Positions 24,488 to 32,204 of a stretch of 36,128 nt of DNA are shown here, piece by piece. Source of the stretch: an uncultured Methylococcaceae bacterium (GTDB lineage Bacteria > Pseudomonadota > Gammaproteobacteria > Methylococcales > Methylomonadaceae); contig CAIPDT010000133.1 of assembly GCA_903863905.1 (NCBI GenBank), forward strand, positions 1-36,128. Direction: 5' to 3'. Every line of letters begins with the position of its first letter. Positions within the stretch are counted from its first letter, which is position 1. A program made the translations under genes and the position numbers. Under the pieces are notes generated by a model, which was given only the letters and a program-made list of their open reading frames with translations, searched no databases and was not told the DNA's origin.

Positions 24488-25436
24488 TCAATTCTTTTTC
24501 TTTCTTTAAGCCTTTAGGTAAAGAAAAGACTACTTTTTCTTCAATACCTTGAATTTCAATGGTTGATTTACCGCCCCATTGTTTTAGTTGATTGATAACT
24601 TCTTGCACCAGTACTTCAGGTGCTGAGGCGCCGGCTGTTACACCTACCACTTTAACATCCGTAAACCAGCTTTGTTGCATGTCTTTTGCTGTATCAATTA
24701 AATAGGCGGTTTTACCTAATTGTTCAGCAATTTCACGCAGACGATTTGAGTTTGAGCTATTAATAGAGCCTACTACTAAAATAATTTCAGCTGTTTTAGC
24801 CAATTCATACACAGCATCTTGGCGATTTTGAGTGGCATAACAGATGTCATCTTTTTTCTGTTCTTGTATCGACGTAAAGCGTTCTCTTAAAGAATCCACC
24901 ATGATTTTGGTGTCTGTCATTGAGAGTGTAGTTTGGGTCACATAAGCCAGGTTTTCTGGGTTATTAACCACCAATTTTTTAACATCTTCAGGCGTTTCAA
25001 CTAAATAAATGCCACCATTTTCAGTGCATTTATCATATTGTCCCATGGTGCCTTCCACTTCTGGGTGACCTGCGTGACCAATTAAAATAACTTCGCGGTC
25101 AGATTTAGCATGTTTAGCGACCTGGATATGAACTTTGGTTACCAAAGGGCAGGTGGCATCAAATACCGTTAGATTACGTTCTTTGGCTTCTTGTTGTACT
25201 TGTTTAGAGACACCATGAGCACTAAAAATTAAATAAGAGCCCACGGGTACATCGGTGAGTTCTTCAATGAAGATGGCGCCTTTTTCTTTAAGGCCATCAA
25301 CAACGGTACGGTTATGTACGACTTCATGACGTACATAAATAGGAGCACCAAACGCTTGAATGGCTTGGTCAACAATTTCAATGGCACGGTCTACACCGGC
25401 ACAAAATCCACGAGGGTTAGCGAGTACAATTTGCAT
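24477..25436 (-). CDS. ispH: 4-hydroxy-3-methylbut-2-enyl diphosphate reductase
   Basis: 319 residues. It performs the last MEP-pathway step, reducing HMBPP to isopentenyl and dimethylallyl diphosphates with a [4Fe-4S] cluster. The three cluster cysteines are visible: NPRGFCAGV (Cys12), [11 protein letters not shown] (Cys96) and [11 protein letters not shown] (Cys199). Substrate residues are also present: EVVHNRTVV (His41), SAHGVS (His74), [11 protein letters not shown] (His124, Glu126) and [10 protein letters not shown]. It overlaps hslR downstream. The upstream neighbour rraA is 36 bp away in the same direction. The last residues are KELSAH. Together with ispG (8349-9572) it shows a complete late MEP pathway. 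Confidence 0.97.
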   Translation of the reverse strand: MQIVLANPRGFCAGVDRAIEIVDQAIQAFGAPIYVRHEVVHNRTVVDGLKEKGAIFIEELTDVPVGSYLIFSAHGVSKQVQQEAKERNLTVFDATCPLVTKVHIQVAKHAKSDREVILIGHAGHPEVEGTMGQYDKCTENGGIYLVETPEDVKKLVVNNPENLAYVTQTTLSMTDTKIMVDSLRERFTSIQEQKKDDICYATQNRQDAVYELAKTAEIILVVGSINSSNSNRLREIAEQLGKTAYLIDTAKDMQQSWFTDVKVVGVTAGASAPEVLVQEVINQLKQWGGKSTIEIQGIEEKVVFSLPKGLKKEKELSAH

Positions 25437-25472
25437 ATCTTGACTTCTATACTAGGTTAATGTGTGATCATT

Positions 25473-25958
25473 TTAACTCAACATTGTTTCTGATACGATC
25501 ATTCCGTCACTATCAGCATACAAAAAATTATCTTTCTTAAAATTTACGCCGGCAAAACTGATTAATAAGTCACGATCACTTTGGTCTTTTTTATGGCTTT
25601 TTAAAGGATGCGTGCGAAGTGCAAGCAGGCCAATAGGTAGTTTCTTAATATCCGCTGTATGTCTAATACAGCCATTAACAACAATACCTTGCCAGCCATT
25701 TTCAACGGCAAGTGTGGTTAATTCATTGTCAATTAAAGCACACCGAAATGAGCCACCACCATCAATAACCAGCACTCTGTCGGTCACTTTTTCGCTTAAA
25801 ACAATTTTGATTAATTCATTATCTTCAAAGGTTTTTAAGGTGGTTATTTTTCCTGAAAATGACGTTTTAGCACCATAAGAGGTAAAAACGGGTTCGGCAA
25901 TCTGAAAGTGATACTCTTCAGAATGGCGGTCGCAAAGATTAGCTGTACTGAACGTCAT
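25473..25958 (-). CDS. rraA: RraA-family protein (RNase E regulator or aldolase)
   Basis: 161 residues, the same length as E. coli RraA. TANLCDRHSE at the N-terminus, GKITTLKTFEDNELI, then RVLVIDGGGSFRCALIDNEL and GIVVNGCIRHTADIKKLPIG, then the end FLYADSDGMIVSE, match the RraA fold throughout. RraA binds RNase E and inhibits mRNA decay in E. coli. The same fold includes HMG/4-carboxy-4-hydroxy-2-oxoadipate aldolases, so an enzymatic role is possible. In aldolase members a GxGGxxRxxD motif plus a downstream Asp binds metal; DGGGSFRCALID here resembles it. It lies between trhP and ispH, all on the minus strand. Confidence 0.8.
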   Translation of the reverse strand: MTFSTANLCDRHSEEYHFQIAEPVFTSYGAKTSFSGKITTLKTFEDNELIKIVLSEKVTDRVLVIDGGGSFRCALIDNELTTLAVENGWQGIVVNGCIRHTADIKKLPIGLLALRTHPLKSHKKDQSDRDLLISFAGVNFKKDNFLYADSDGMIVSETMLS

Positions 25959-25998
25959 AATTAGCTCTGTTTAGGTGAAAGTGACTGGAGTGAGGTAT

Positions 25999-27345
25999 TT
26001 ATTCTGCAGTATAACGCGCTAATAAGCCTCGCGTACTTTGTATTTCAGGTAAGGGGATTTTAACTTCATAGCCACCACCCGGAGCTTCTTGCATCGCTTG
26101 ACCGTATTTATTTTCCATACGATCTAAAATAATGTCACGATTCCCTTCAGGGAGAATTAATTCCAGGGTGTCACCCACTGAAAATTTGTTTTTAACATCA
26201 ATCGTCGCCAAGCCCGTCTCTTTATCATAGTCTTTAATTTCGCCACAAAATTGTTGTTGATGGCTTTTGGAATAACCGGTGATATAGTTTTGTTGTTCGT
26301 GGGTGTGGTGGCGTTGATAAAAGCCATCCGTATAGCCCCGATTCGCTAAGTTTTCTAATACGCCAAGCAGTTTAGGTTGGAAGGGGCGTCCGGCTAAAGC
26401 ATCATCTATGGCTTGTCGATACGTTTGAGCCGTTCTGGCGACATAGTAGTGAGATTTGGTACGGCCTTCAATTTTAAGGCTATCAATACCGATTTCAACT
26501 AAACGTTGGACATGTTCTATGGCACGTAAATCTTTGGAATTCATGATGTAGGTGCCGTTTTCATCTTCCATAATCGGTAATAACTCGCCTTTTCTACCTT
26601 CTTCTTCCAGAAAATAAACTTCATCGGCTAATGGATGCCGATCGGCGCCCCCACAACTGGCAGTGCTAATATCGGCCATTGAAAGCGTCTCTCCTTGCGG
26701 TAACCAATCACCTTCAGCATTTTCTTGGGCGGGTAGCGTGTCATATTTCCATCGACAGGAGTTGGTGCAGGTGCCTTGATTCGGGTCACGATGGTTAAAG
26801 TAACCGGATAATAAACACCGCCCTGAATAGGCGATACATAAAGCACCGTGTACAAAAACTTCAAGTTCTATATCAGGACATTGTTGACGTATTTCTTCAA
26901 TCTCATTCAAGGACAATTCACGCGATAAAATAATGCGTTTGACGCCTACACTTTGCCAAAATTTAACGGTTGCATAATTTACGGTATTGGCTTGAACAGA
27001 TAAATGCACCGGCATATCAGGCCAGGCTTCACGGGTCATCATAATGAGTCCGGGATCAGCCATAATTAAGGCATCCGGTTGCATAGCGATAATAGGTGTA
27101 ATATCGGCCATGAAAGTTTTAACTTTGGCATTGTGAGGAATGACATTGGTTGCTAAGAAAAACTTTTTACCAAGATCGTGGGCTTCCTTGATGCCTTTGG
27201 CTAAGTTTTCGGCCAGAAAATCATTGTTACGGACTCTAAGGCTATATCTAGGTTGTCCTGCGTAGACGGCGTCAGCACCATATGCGAAGGCGTAGCGCAT
27301 GTTTTTAATAGTGCCGGCGGGGGAAAGAAGTTCGACTTGTTTCAT
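25999..27345 (-). CDS. trhP: tRNA uridine-34 hydroxylation protein (peptidase U32 family, YegQ-like)
   Basis: 448 residues from the ATG at 27345. The frame is open for 54 more codons upstream, but those are Asn/Lys/Thr-rich and unlike the family, and the plus-strand small gene lies there. MKQVELLSPAGTIKNMRYAF is the classical U32 start. YGADAVYAGQPRYSLRVR and HLSVQANTVNYATVKFW follow. The Cys-rich core GALCIAYSGRCLLSGYFNHR to GTCTNSCRW has Cys170, Cys177, Cys193 and Cys197, probably an iron-sulfur site. The family makes 5-hydroxyuridine at tRNA position 34, with prephenate as the source of the hydroxyl. It is complete and ends with a small beta domain (GDTLELILPEGNRDI). Confidence 0.88.
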   Translation of the reverse strand: MKQVELLSPAGTIKNMRYAFAYGADAVYAGQPRYSLRVRNNDFLAENLAKGIKEAHDLGKKFFLATNVIPHNAKVKTFMADITPIIAMQPDALIMADPGLIMMTREAWPDMPVHLSVQANTVNYATVKFWQSVGVKRIILSRELSLNEIEEIRQQCPDIELEVFVHGALCIAYSGRCLLSGYFNHRDPNQGTCTNSCRWKYDTLPAQENAEGDWLPQGETLSMADISTASCGGADRHPLADEVYFLEEEGRKGELLPIMEDENGTYIMNSKDLRAIEHVQRLVEIGIDSLKIEGRTKSHYYVARTAQTYRQAIDDALAGRPFQPKLLGVLENLANRGYTDGFYQRHHTHEQQNYITGYSKSHQQQFCGEIKDYDKETGLATIDVKNKFSVGDTLELILPEGNRDIILDRMENKYGQAMQEAPGGGYEVKIPLPEIQSTRGLLARYTAE

Positions 27346-27424
27346 GATGATATTTATAAGTTTTTTAAGTATTGTATATTTTAACTGAAGCTTTCTAATA
27401 TGGGTAAAAAATAGGGGATTAAAA

Positions 27425-27568
27425 ATGGGGTTATTAGTGTTTGTAGTGGCTTTTTTATTTGTTTTGGGTGCGGCGTTGTTGTTATTGAGGTCGGCAAAGT
27501 TACCCAAAATTCCAGATCATGTTAAATCTCAGCCTTATGAAGACGATGAGGAGGATGATTGGCATTAA
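27425..27568 (+). CDS. Small membrane protein, DUF2897-like
   Basis: 47 residues, easily missed because of its size. The ATG at 27425 has a strong AGGGGA nine bases upstream. Residues 2-21 (GLLVFVVAFLFVLGAALLLL) form one membrane helix. RSAKLPKIPDH follows, and the tail is acidic (EDDEEDDW). The pattern of one helix, an Arg-x-Ala-Lys step and an acidic end resembles the DUF2897 family of short gammaproteobacterial proteins of unknown role. It is divergent from trhP, with 79 bp between the starts. The 363 bp after it hold no gene, only the control region of the sulfide block. Confidence 0.6.
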   Translation: MGLLVFVVAFLFVLGAALLLLRSAKLPKIPDHVKSQPYEDDEEDDWH

Positions 27569-27669
27569 GGTCGAGTAAAAAGAGAGAGGATAAATCGTGC
27601 TATGAGTCAATTCACAGGGTTGGGGCTTTAAGTTTCTGCGATGTTAGACGTGTTATTGTGACCTAATGG

Positions 27670-27751
27670 AATGTTTTGTTTAATGTTTCAGAGTGCGCTC
27701 TAATGTTTCTTTATGTTTCAGTGTTTCGTTTATGTGCTTCATTGAAACATT
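27670..27751. promoter_or_regulatory. Cluster of GTTTC half-sites, likely activator binding region
   Basis: AATGTTT starts occur at 27670, 27682 and 27702, with TATGTTTCA at 27712-27720 and GTGTTTCG at 27721-27728. TTGAAACATT at 27742-27751 is in inverse orientation. GTTTC cores at 27685, 27705 and 27715 are spaced 20 and 10 bp, i.e. on one face of the helix. AATGTTTC (27702-27709) and GAAACATT (27744-27751) form a perfect 8-bp inverted pair. Relative to the sigma54 start the cluster lies about -195 to -114, the usual place for enhancer-binding activators. Confidence 0.5.
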
Positions 27752-27787
27752 TAAACGCGAAGTATTTCGTAAATCAATCCGGTAAGG

Positions 27788-27816
27788 CTATTGTTTTAAT
27801 GATATTAAAACAATAG
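27788..27816. repeat. 13-bp perfect inverted repeat upstream of the sulfide block
   Basis: CTATTGTTTTAAT, spacer GAT, ATTAAAACAATAG. The 29-bp element is centred about 63 bp before the predicted sigma54 start. There is no T run, so it is not a terminator; it may be an operator or activator site. Confidence 0.6.
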
Positions 27817-27837
27817 GTTAATGTTTTTTTAAAGAGG

Positions 27838-27854
27838 TTGGCATAGGCTTTGCT
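27838..27854 (+). promoter_or_regulatory. Sigma54 (-24/-12) promoter of the persulfide dioxygenase gene
   Basis: TTGGCATAGGCTTTGCT matches the TTGGCAC-G-N4-TTGCW consensus with exact spacing. TTGGCA and TTGCT are perfect; only the two bases after TTGGCA differ. Predicted start of transcription near 27865, giving a 67-nt leader before the ATG at 27932. Confidence 0.7.
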
Positions 27855-27931
27855 TTATAACAATTAAAATCATACACATGATTACAACTTAAGTAATCTT
27901 TACACAACACAGAGAATTTGGAGTTACCCTA

Positions 27932-29023
27932 ATGATATTTAAACAATTATTTGATAAAGAAACATGGACTTACACGTATTTAATTGCTGATCCTATCAGT
28001 AAAGAAGCCGTGTTTATTGATCCCGTTAATACTCATATCGAGAGTTATATCGCTTTGTTAACTGAGCATGGCTTGCAACTTAAGTATGCTTTAGAAACAC
28101 ATGTTCATGCGGATCATATTACAGCCAGTGGTTTGTTGCGTCAGCAATTAGGTGCTCTCACCGCAGTGAGTGAGTTATGTGGTGCTACTACGGCCGATGT
28201 TAAAATTCAAGACGGTGATATTTTTACCTTAGGTGAGTATGAGCAGATTAAAGTCATTGCAACGCCTGGTCACACGCGTGGCAGTATTTCATTCTTATGG
28301 CGTGATCGGGTTTTTACGGGTGATTCTTTATTTGTAGGTGGCTGTGGTCGTACTGATTTTCAAGGTGGTGATGCAGGAGCACTTTATGATTGTATTACGC
28401 AACGTTTATTTACTTTGCCAAGTGAAACTTTAGTCTATCCAGGCCATGATTATCAAGGCCGATGGGTGAGTAGTATTGAACAAGAGCGCACTAATAATCC
28501 ACGTTTAACCGGTAAGACCCGCGCTGAGTTTATTGAAATTATGAATAACTTAAACTTACCCAGACCGCGTTTAATTGATGAAGCAGTGCCTGCCAATCGT
28601 TATTGTGGGTTGGATGAAAATGAGCGTCAAGATGCGATTGTGATAAGAGAGACTACCCGTCCGGTTCGTCAAGAATTAAGTCCACAAGATTTAGTGGCGG
28701 AGGCTAAACAAAGCATTACTGAAGTGACTGTCACGGCCGCTAAGCAATTATTAGCAGAAGGTCATATTGTGCTTGTCGATACTCGAGAAGAAAGTGAATA
28801 TGCAGCGGGACATATAGATGCTTCGATATTATTACCTCGGGGTGTTTTGGAATTCAAAATAGGTATGGTGCCAGAATTAACGGATAAATCTAAAGCGGTC
28901 TTAATTTATTGTCGTACTGGAGGTCGTTCTGCCTTGGCTGCAAGATCGATGCAACAGTTAGGTTATAAAAATGTACTGTCAATGGCGGGTGGTTTTGAAG
29001 CGTGGCAAAAAGCAACGCTGTAA
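27932..29023 (+). CDS. Persulfide dioxygenase-rhodanese fusion
   Basis: 363 residues in two domains. Residues 1-240 are a metallo-beta-lactamase-fold, ETHE1-like persulfide dioxygenase: ETHVHADHITA (His57, His59, Asp61, His62), ATPGHTRGS (His114), FTGDSLFVGGCGRTDF (Asp131) and VYPGHDYQGR (His172). It oxidises glutathione persulfide to sulfite at a single iron. Residues about 265-363 are a rhodanese with active-site Cys327 in YCRTGGRSALAA, which transfers sulfane sulfur between persulfide, sulfite and thiosulfate. Such fusions occur in several bacteria and are often linked with a sulfide:quinone oxidoreductase, which is the next gene here. All catalytic residues are intact. It is driven by a sigma54 promoter. 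A 107-bp gap with a weak hairpin separates it from sqr. Confidence 0.93.
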   Translation: MIFKQLFDKETWTYTYLIADPISKEAVFIDPVNTHIESYIALLTEHGLQLKYALETHVHADHITASGLLRQQLGALTAVSELCGATTADVKIQDGDIFTLGEYEQIKVIATPGHTRGSISFLWRDRVFTGDSLFVGGCGRTDFQGGDAGALYDCITQRLFTLPSETLVYPGHDYQGRWVSSIEQERTNNPRLTGKTRAEFIEIMNNLNLPRPRLIDEAVPANRYCGLDENERQDAIVIRETTRPVRQELSPQDLVAEAKQSITEVTVTAAKQLLAEGHIVLVDTREESEYAAGHIDASILLPRGVLEFKIGMVPELTDKSKAVLIYCRTGGRSALAARSMQQLGYKNVLSMAGGFEAWQKATL

Positions 29024-29053
29024 AAATTTAAAGACATCCATTAAACTTGCGAA

Positions 29054-29081
29054 AGGTTAAGTGAATCAATTTAGCCTTTTG
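29054..29081 (+). terminator. Partial terminator between persulfide dioxygenase and sqr
   Basis: AGGTTAA (29054-29060) pairs with TTAGCCT (29071-29077, one G-U) and is followed by TTT. The stem is short, so it would reduce rather than block read-through into sqr. Confidence 0.35.
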
Positions 29082-29130
29082 TATTTATTACAAAATATAA
29101 AATAATAATTAATAATAATTCGAGGATTTT

Positions 29131-30381
29131 ATGACACAACATTTTACTGTTTTAATTGTGGGAGGGGGTGCGGCTGGCGTTTCTGTCGCTAATAATATGC
29201 GTCGTCAAAATGCCACTATCGATATCGCAATTATCGAGCCTTCTGAAAAGCATTATTACCAACCGGGCTTTACCATTATTGGCGGCGGGGCTTATACCAT
29301 AAAACAAACCACTCGAAATGAAGCCGATTTGATTCATCCCTCAGTGACTTGGTTAAAAGAATATGCGGCAACTTTTCAACCCGAAGAAAACACCGTCACC
29401 TTACGTTCTGGTGAAGCGATTAGTTATGATTATTTAGTGGTGTGTCCCGGTTTACAATTGGACTGGAATAAAGTGGCAGGCTTAAAAGACACGATTGGTA
29501 AGAATGGGGTGTGCAGTAATTATTCACCAGATACCGTTGAATATACGTGGGAATGTATTAAAAATATAGAGTCTGGAACGGCTTTATTTACCCAACCACC
29601 GATGCCGATTAAGTGTGCCGGCGCACCTCAAAAGATTATGTATTTAGCGGCCGATCGTTTCCGTAAAAAAGGCATCTTAGATAAATTTAATATTGAGTTT
29701 TGTAATGCAGGCCCAGTGCTTTTTGGGATTCCTTTTTTTGCTAAAGCCTTAGGAAAAGTCGTTGCAGGTTATGGCATAAAGACTAATTTTAATCATAACT
29801 TAGTGGCGATTGATGGCGAAACCAAAACGGCTACCTTTGAAACAACAGATGCCGAAGGTAATAAGCAACAGGTTGTTAAGACCTTTGACATGATCCATGT
29901 AACGCCCCCGCAAAGTGCGCCTGATTTTATTAAAAGCAGTCCGTTAGCGAATGCCGCAGGTTGGGTTGATGTCCATGAAAACACTTTGCAACATAATAAA
30001 TACGCCAATATTTTTGGTTTAGGGGATGCAACGTCAACACCGAATGCTAAAACAGCAGCGGCGGTCAGAAAACAAGTGCCTATTTTAGTGGATAATATTT
30101 TTCATCTCATTGAAGGGAAAGATTTAAAAGATAAATACGATGGTTATGGCTCTTGTCCTTTAACTACTTCATTAAGCACAGTGATGTTGGCTGAGTTTTG
30201 TTACGGTGGCAAAGTAACACCTTCGTTTCCGTGGTTAGATCCCAGAAAGAACCTCTTTATCTGGTGGATAGGTAAAGTGATGGGCTTCCCTTGGATGTAT
30301 TGGTCGTTGATGTTAAAAGGGTACCGTATAGATATTCCGCATTTGGAATCTTATGCAAAACGCTTTACCAGCGAAGATTAA
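29131..30381 (+). CDS. sqr: Sulfide:quinone oxidoreductase (type II, SQOR-like)
   Basis: 416 residues. An FAD-dependent membrane-associated flavoprotein that oxidises sulfide to persulfide (usually glutathione persulfide) and passes electrons to quinone. LIVGGGAAGVSVANNMRR (8-25) is the FAD loop, and IFGLGDAT (294-301) the second flavin motif. The type II redox cysteines are visible as IKCAGAPQKIMYL (Cys162) and YGSCPLTTS (Cys342). The C-terminal MGFPWMYWSLMLKGY is amphipathic and fits membrane association. It follows the persulfide dioxygenase fusion that uses its product. Its ribosome-binding site GAGG lies in an AT-rich AATAAT leader. A hairpin downstream separates it from the SulP gene. 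Confidence 0.93.
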   Translation: MTQHFTVLIVGGGAAGVSVANNMRRQNATIDIAIIEPSEKHYYQPGFTIIGGGAYTIKQTTRNEADLIHPSVTWLKEYAATFQPEENTVTLRSGEAISYDYLVVCPGLQLDWNKVAGLKDTIGKNGVCSNYSPDTVEYTWECIKNIESGTALFTQPPMPIKCAGAPQKIMYLAADRFRKKGILDKFNIEFCNAGPVLFGIPFFAKALGKVVAGYGIKTNFNHNLVAIDGETKTATFETTDAEGNKQQVVKTFDMIHVTPPQSAPDFIKSSPLANAAGWVDVHENTLQHNKYANIFGLGDATSTPNAKTAAAVRKQVPILVDNIFHLIEGKDLKDKYDGYGSCPLTTSLSTVMLAEFCYGGKVTPSFPWLDPRKNLFIWWIGKVMGFPWMYWSLMLKGYRIDIPHLESYAKRFTSED

Positions 30382-30420
30382 TAGCATCCCAACATTCCGT
30401 TAACGTTAATGTAGCGCCCC

Positions 30421-30472
30421 AAGAAGATCAACTGGCTGACCCTTAAGGTGAGGGAGTTTGATCTTCTTTATT
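30421..30472 (+). terminator. Long hairpin between sqr and the SulP gene
   Basis: AAGAAGATCAA (30421-30431) and TTGATCTTCTT (30458-30468), perfect 11-bp arms with an inner CCCT/AGGG pairing, followed by TATT. It probably ends or attenuates sqr transcription before sulP. Confidence 0.55.
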
Positions 30473-30502
30473 CATCTGTTCAAATAAGGATACAGGACTG
30501 TT

Positions 30503-32203
30503 ATGTCTTTTTTACCGATAACCACTTGGTTAAAAACCTATACGCGCCAGGATTTTAATAATGATTTATTTGCCGGTGTTATTACGGCTATTTTATTAGT
30601 GCCACAGGGTATTGCGTATGCCATATTAGCAGGATTGCCACCACAATTAGGTTTATACGCGAGTATTTTACCGCCTATTGTTTACGTTATCTTAGGAACC
30701 AGTCGTACATTATCGGTGGGTCCGGTCTCTATTGCAGCGATTATGATTGCCAGTGCTTTAAATGCACCTGAAATTAGTGCGTTAGGCGATCCATTACACA
30801 GTACTTTAATTTTGTCGGCAGAAAGTGGCTTAATCTTATTATTAATGGCCTTATTACGCATGGGGGGGTTAGTTAACTTTATAAGTCATCCGGTTTTAAC
30901 TGGTTTTACCAGTGGCGCTTCTCTTTTAATTATCGGCAGTCAATTGCCTCAATTGTTTGGTTTAAAAACACCGACGTGTGCTTGGAATCTTGAGTGCTAT
31001 CAAGGTTATTTACAGAACTATAATTCGATCACGTTATTTATTGGGTTGGCGGCACTGTTAGTTTTAGTGATATTTACTAAACCGTTGCCGTGGTTGCTTA
31101 AAAAAATAGGCCTGAAATTGTCTTTATTAACCGCTATTAGTAAGTGTGGGCCTTTGTTAACCGTGTTGTTGGCGACAATGCTAGTGAGTTATTTTAGTTT
31201 ACAGACCCTGCATGGGGTGGCAGTAGTCGGGCAAGTGCCGACTGGTTTTCCAAAGTTAAGCATTGATTTCTGGGCGCCTGAAAAGTGGCGTTTATTATTG
31301 CCTAGTTCTGCTTTTATTGCCTTAATCGCTTATGTAGAAAGTGTGGCTATCGCTAAGGTGACGGCGAATTTAAGAGCTGAAAAAATTGATCCTAATCAAG
31401 AGTTGATTGCGTTAGGGTTTGCGAATTTAACCACCGCTATTTCTGGAGGCATGCCGGTTGCAGGTGGCTTTAGTCGAACCATGGTTAACTTCTCAGCGGG
31501 GGCTAGAACTCAAGTGGCGATGTTAATCGCAGCGGGTATTTTGGCTTTAGCGGTTATCTTTTTTAGTCCATGGTTTGAAAATATCCCCAAAGTAGCGCTA
31601 GCGGCTATTATTTTAGTGGCTATTGTGCCCTTGGTTCGTATAAACAGTATTGTGCATACGTGGCGCTATGATCGTGGCGATGGTATTGCGGAGTTAGTGA
31701 CTTTTTTAGGTGTGTTAGTTTTAGGGATTGAAGAAGGTATCAGTTTAGGTATCATCCTGACCTTGATTAGTTATTTACGTAAAACGAGTCAACCGCACAT
31801 TGCTGTAGTAGGACGTATTCCTAAAACGGGTCATTATCGCAATGTAAAGCGTCATGCTGTAGACACATGGGCCTCGTTATTGTTATTGCGGATTGATGAA
31901 AATATAACTTTTGCGAATGTTGACTTTATCGAAAATTTTATTGTCGCTGAGTTAAAACGCCAAGAGACGATTGAACATATTGTATTAATTTTAACCTCGG
32001 TCAGTGATATTGATACCACCGCTTTAGAAGCCTTAGAGAATTTAAATCGAGTGTTACAAGGTTCAGGAATGACCTTGCATTTATCGGAAGCAAAAGGGCC
32101 TGTTTTAGATAAACTAGAAAAGACCCATTTCTTTAATGAATTAAAACCGGGTAAGGTGTTTTTTCATACGGATGAAGCGATTAAAGCATTAGTCGGGCAA
32201 TAG
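30503..32203 (+). CDS. SulP-family anion transporter with STAS domain
   Basis: 566 residues. The transporter domain (about 1-420) has 10-14 helices. It begins with DLFAGVITAILLVPQGIAYA (20-39), typical of SulP/SLC26, then GLYASILPPIVYVILGTSR and LSVGPVSIAAI, and the conserved GGMPVAGGFSRTMVN further on. The C-terminal 120 residues are a STAS domain (LLLLRIDENITFANVDFIEN; LTSVSDIDTTALEAL). Members import or exchange sulfate, bicarbonate or other anions. Its position next to sulfide oxidation suggests it moves sulfate or a sulfur oxyanion, but substrate cannot be read from sequence. AGGA lies before the ATG. It is convergent with nnrS, with stops 1 bp apart. Confidence 0.88.
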   Translation: MSFLPITTWLKTYTRQDFNNDLFAGVITAILLVPQGIAYAILAGLPPQLGLYASILPPIVYVILGTSRTLSVGPVSIAAIMIASALNAPEISALGDPLHSTLILSAESGLILLLMALLRMGGLVNFISHPVLTGFTSGASLLIIGSQLPQLFGLKTPTCAWNLECYQGYLQNYNSITLFIGLAALLVLVIFTKPLPWLLKKIGLKLSLLTAISKCGPLLTVLLATMLVSYFSLQTLHGVAVVGQVPTGFPKLSIDFWAPEKWRLLLPSSAFIALIAYVESVAIAKVTANLRAEKIDPNQELIALGFANLTTAISGGMPVAGGFSRTMVNFSAGARTQVAMLIAAGILALAVIFFSPWFENIPKVALAAIILVAIVPLVRINSIVHTWRYDRGDGIAELVTFLGVLVLGIEEGISLGIILTLISYLRKTSQPHIAVVGRIPKTGHYRNVKRHAVDTWASLLLLRIDENITFANVDFIENFIVAELKRQETIEHIVLILTSVSDIDTTALEALENLNRVLQGSGMTLHLSEAKGPVLDKLEKTHFFNELKPGKVFFHTDEAIKALVGQ

Positions 32204-32204
32204 T

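Noticed and set aside
27346-27507. N-terminal extension of trhP to 27507
   Set aside because: The extra 54 residues are Asn/Lys-rich, start at a poor site and overlap the small plus-strand gene; the family begins at the ATG at 27345.
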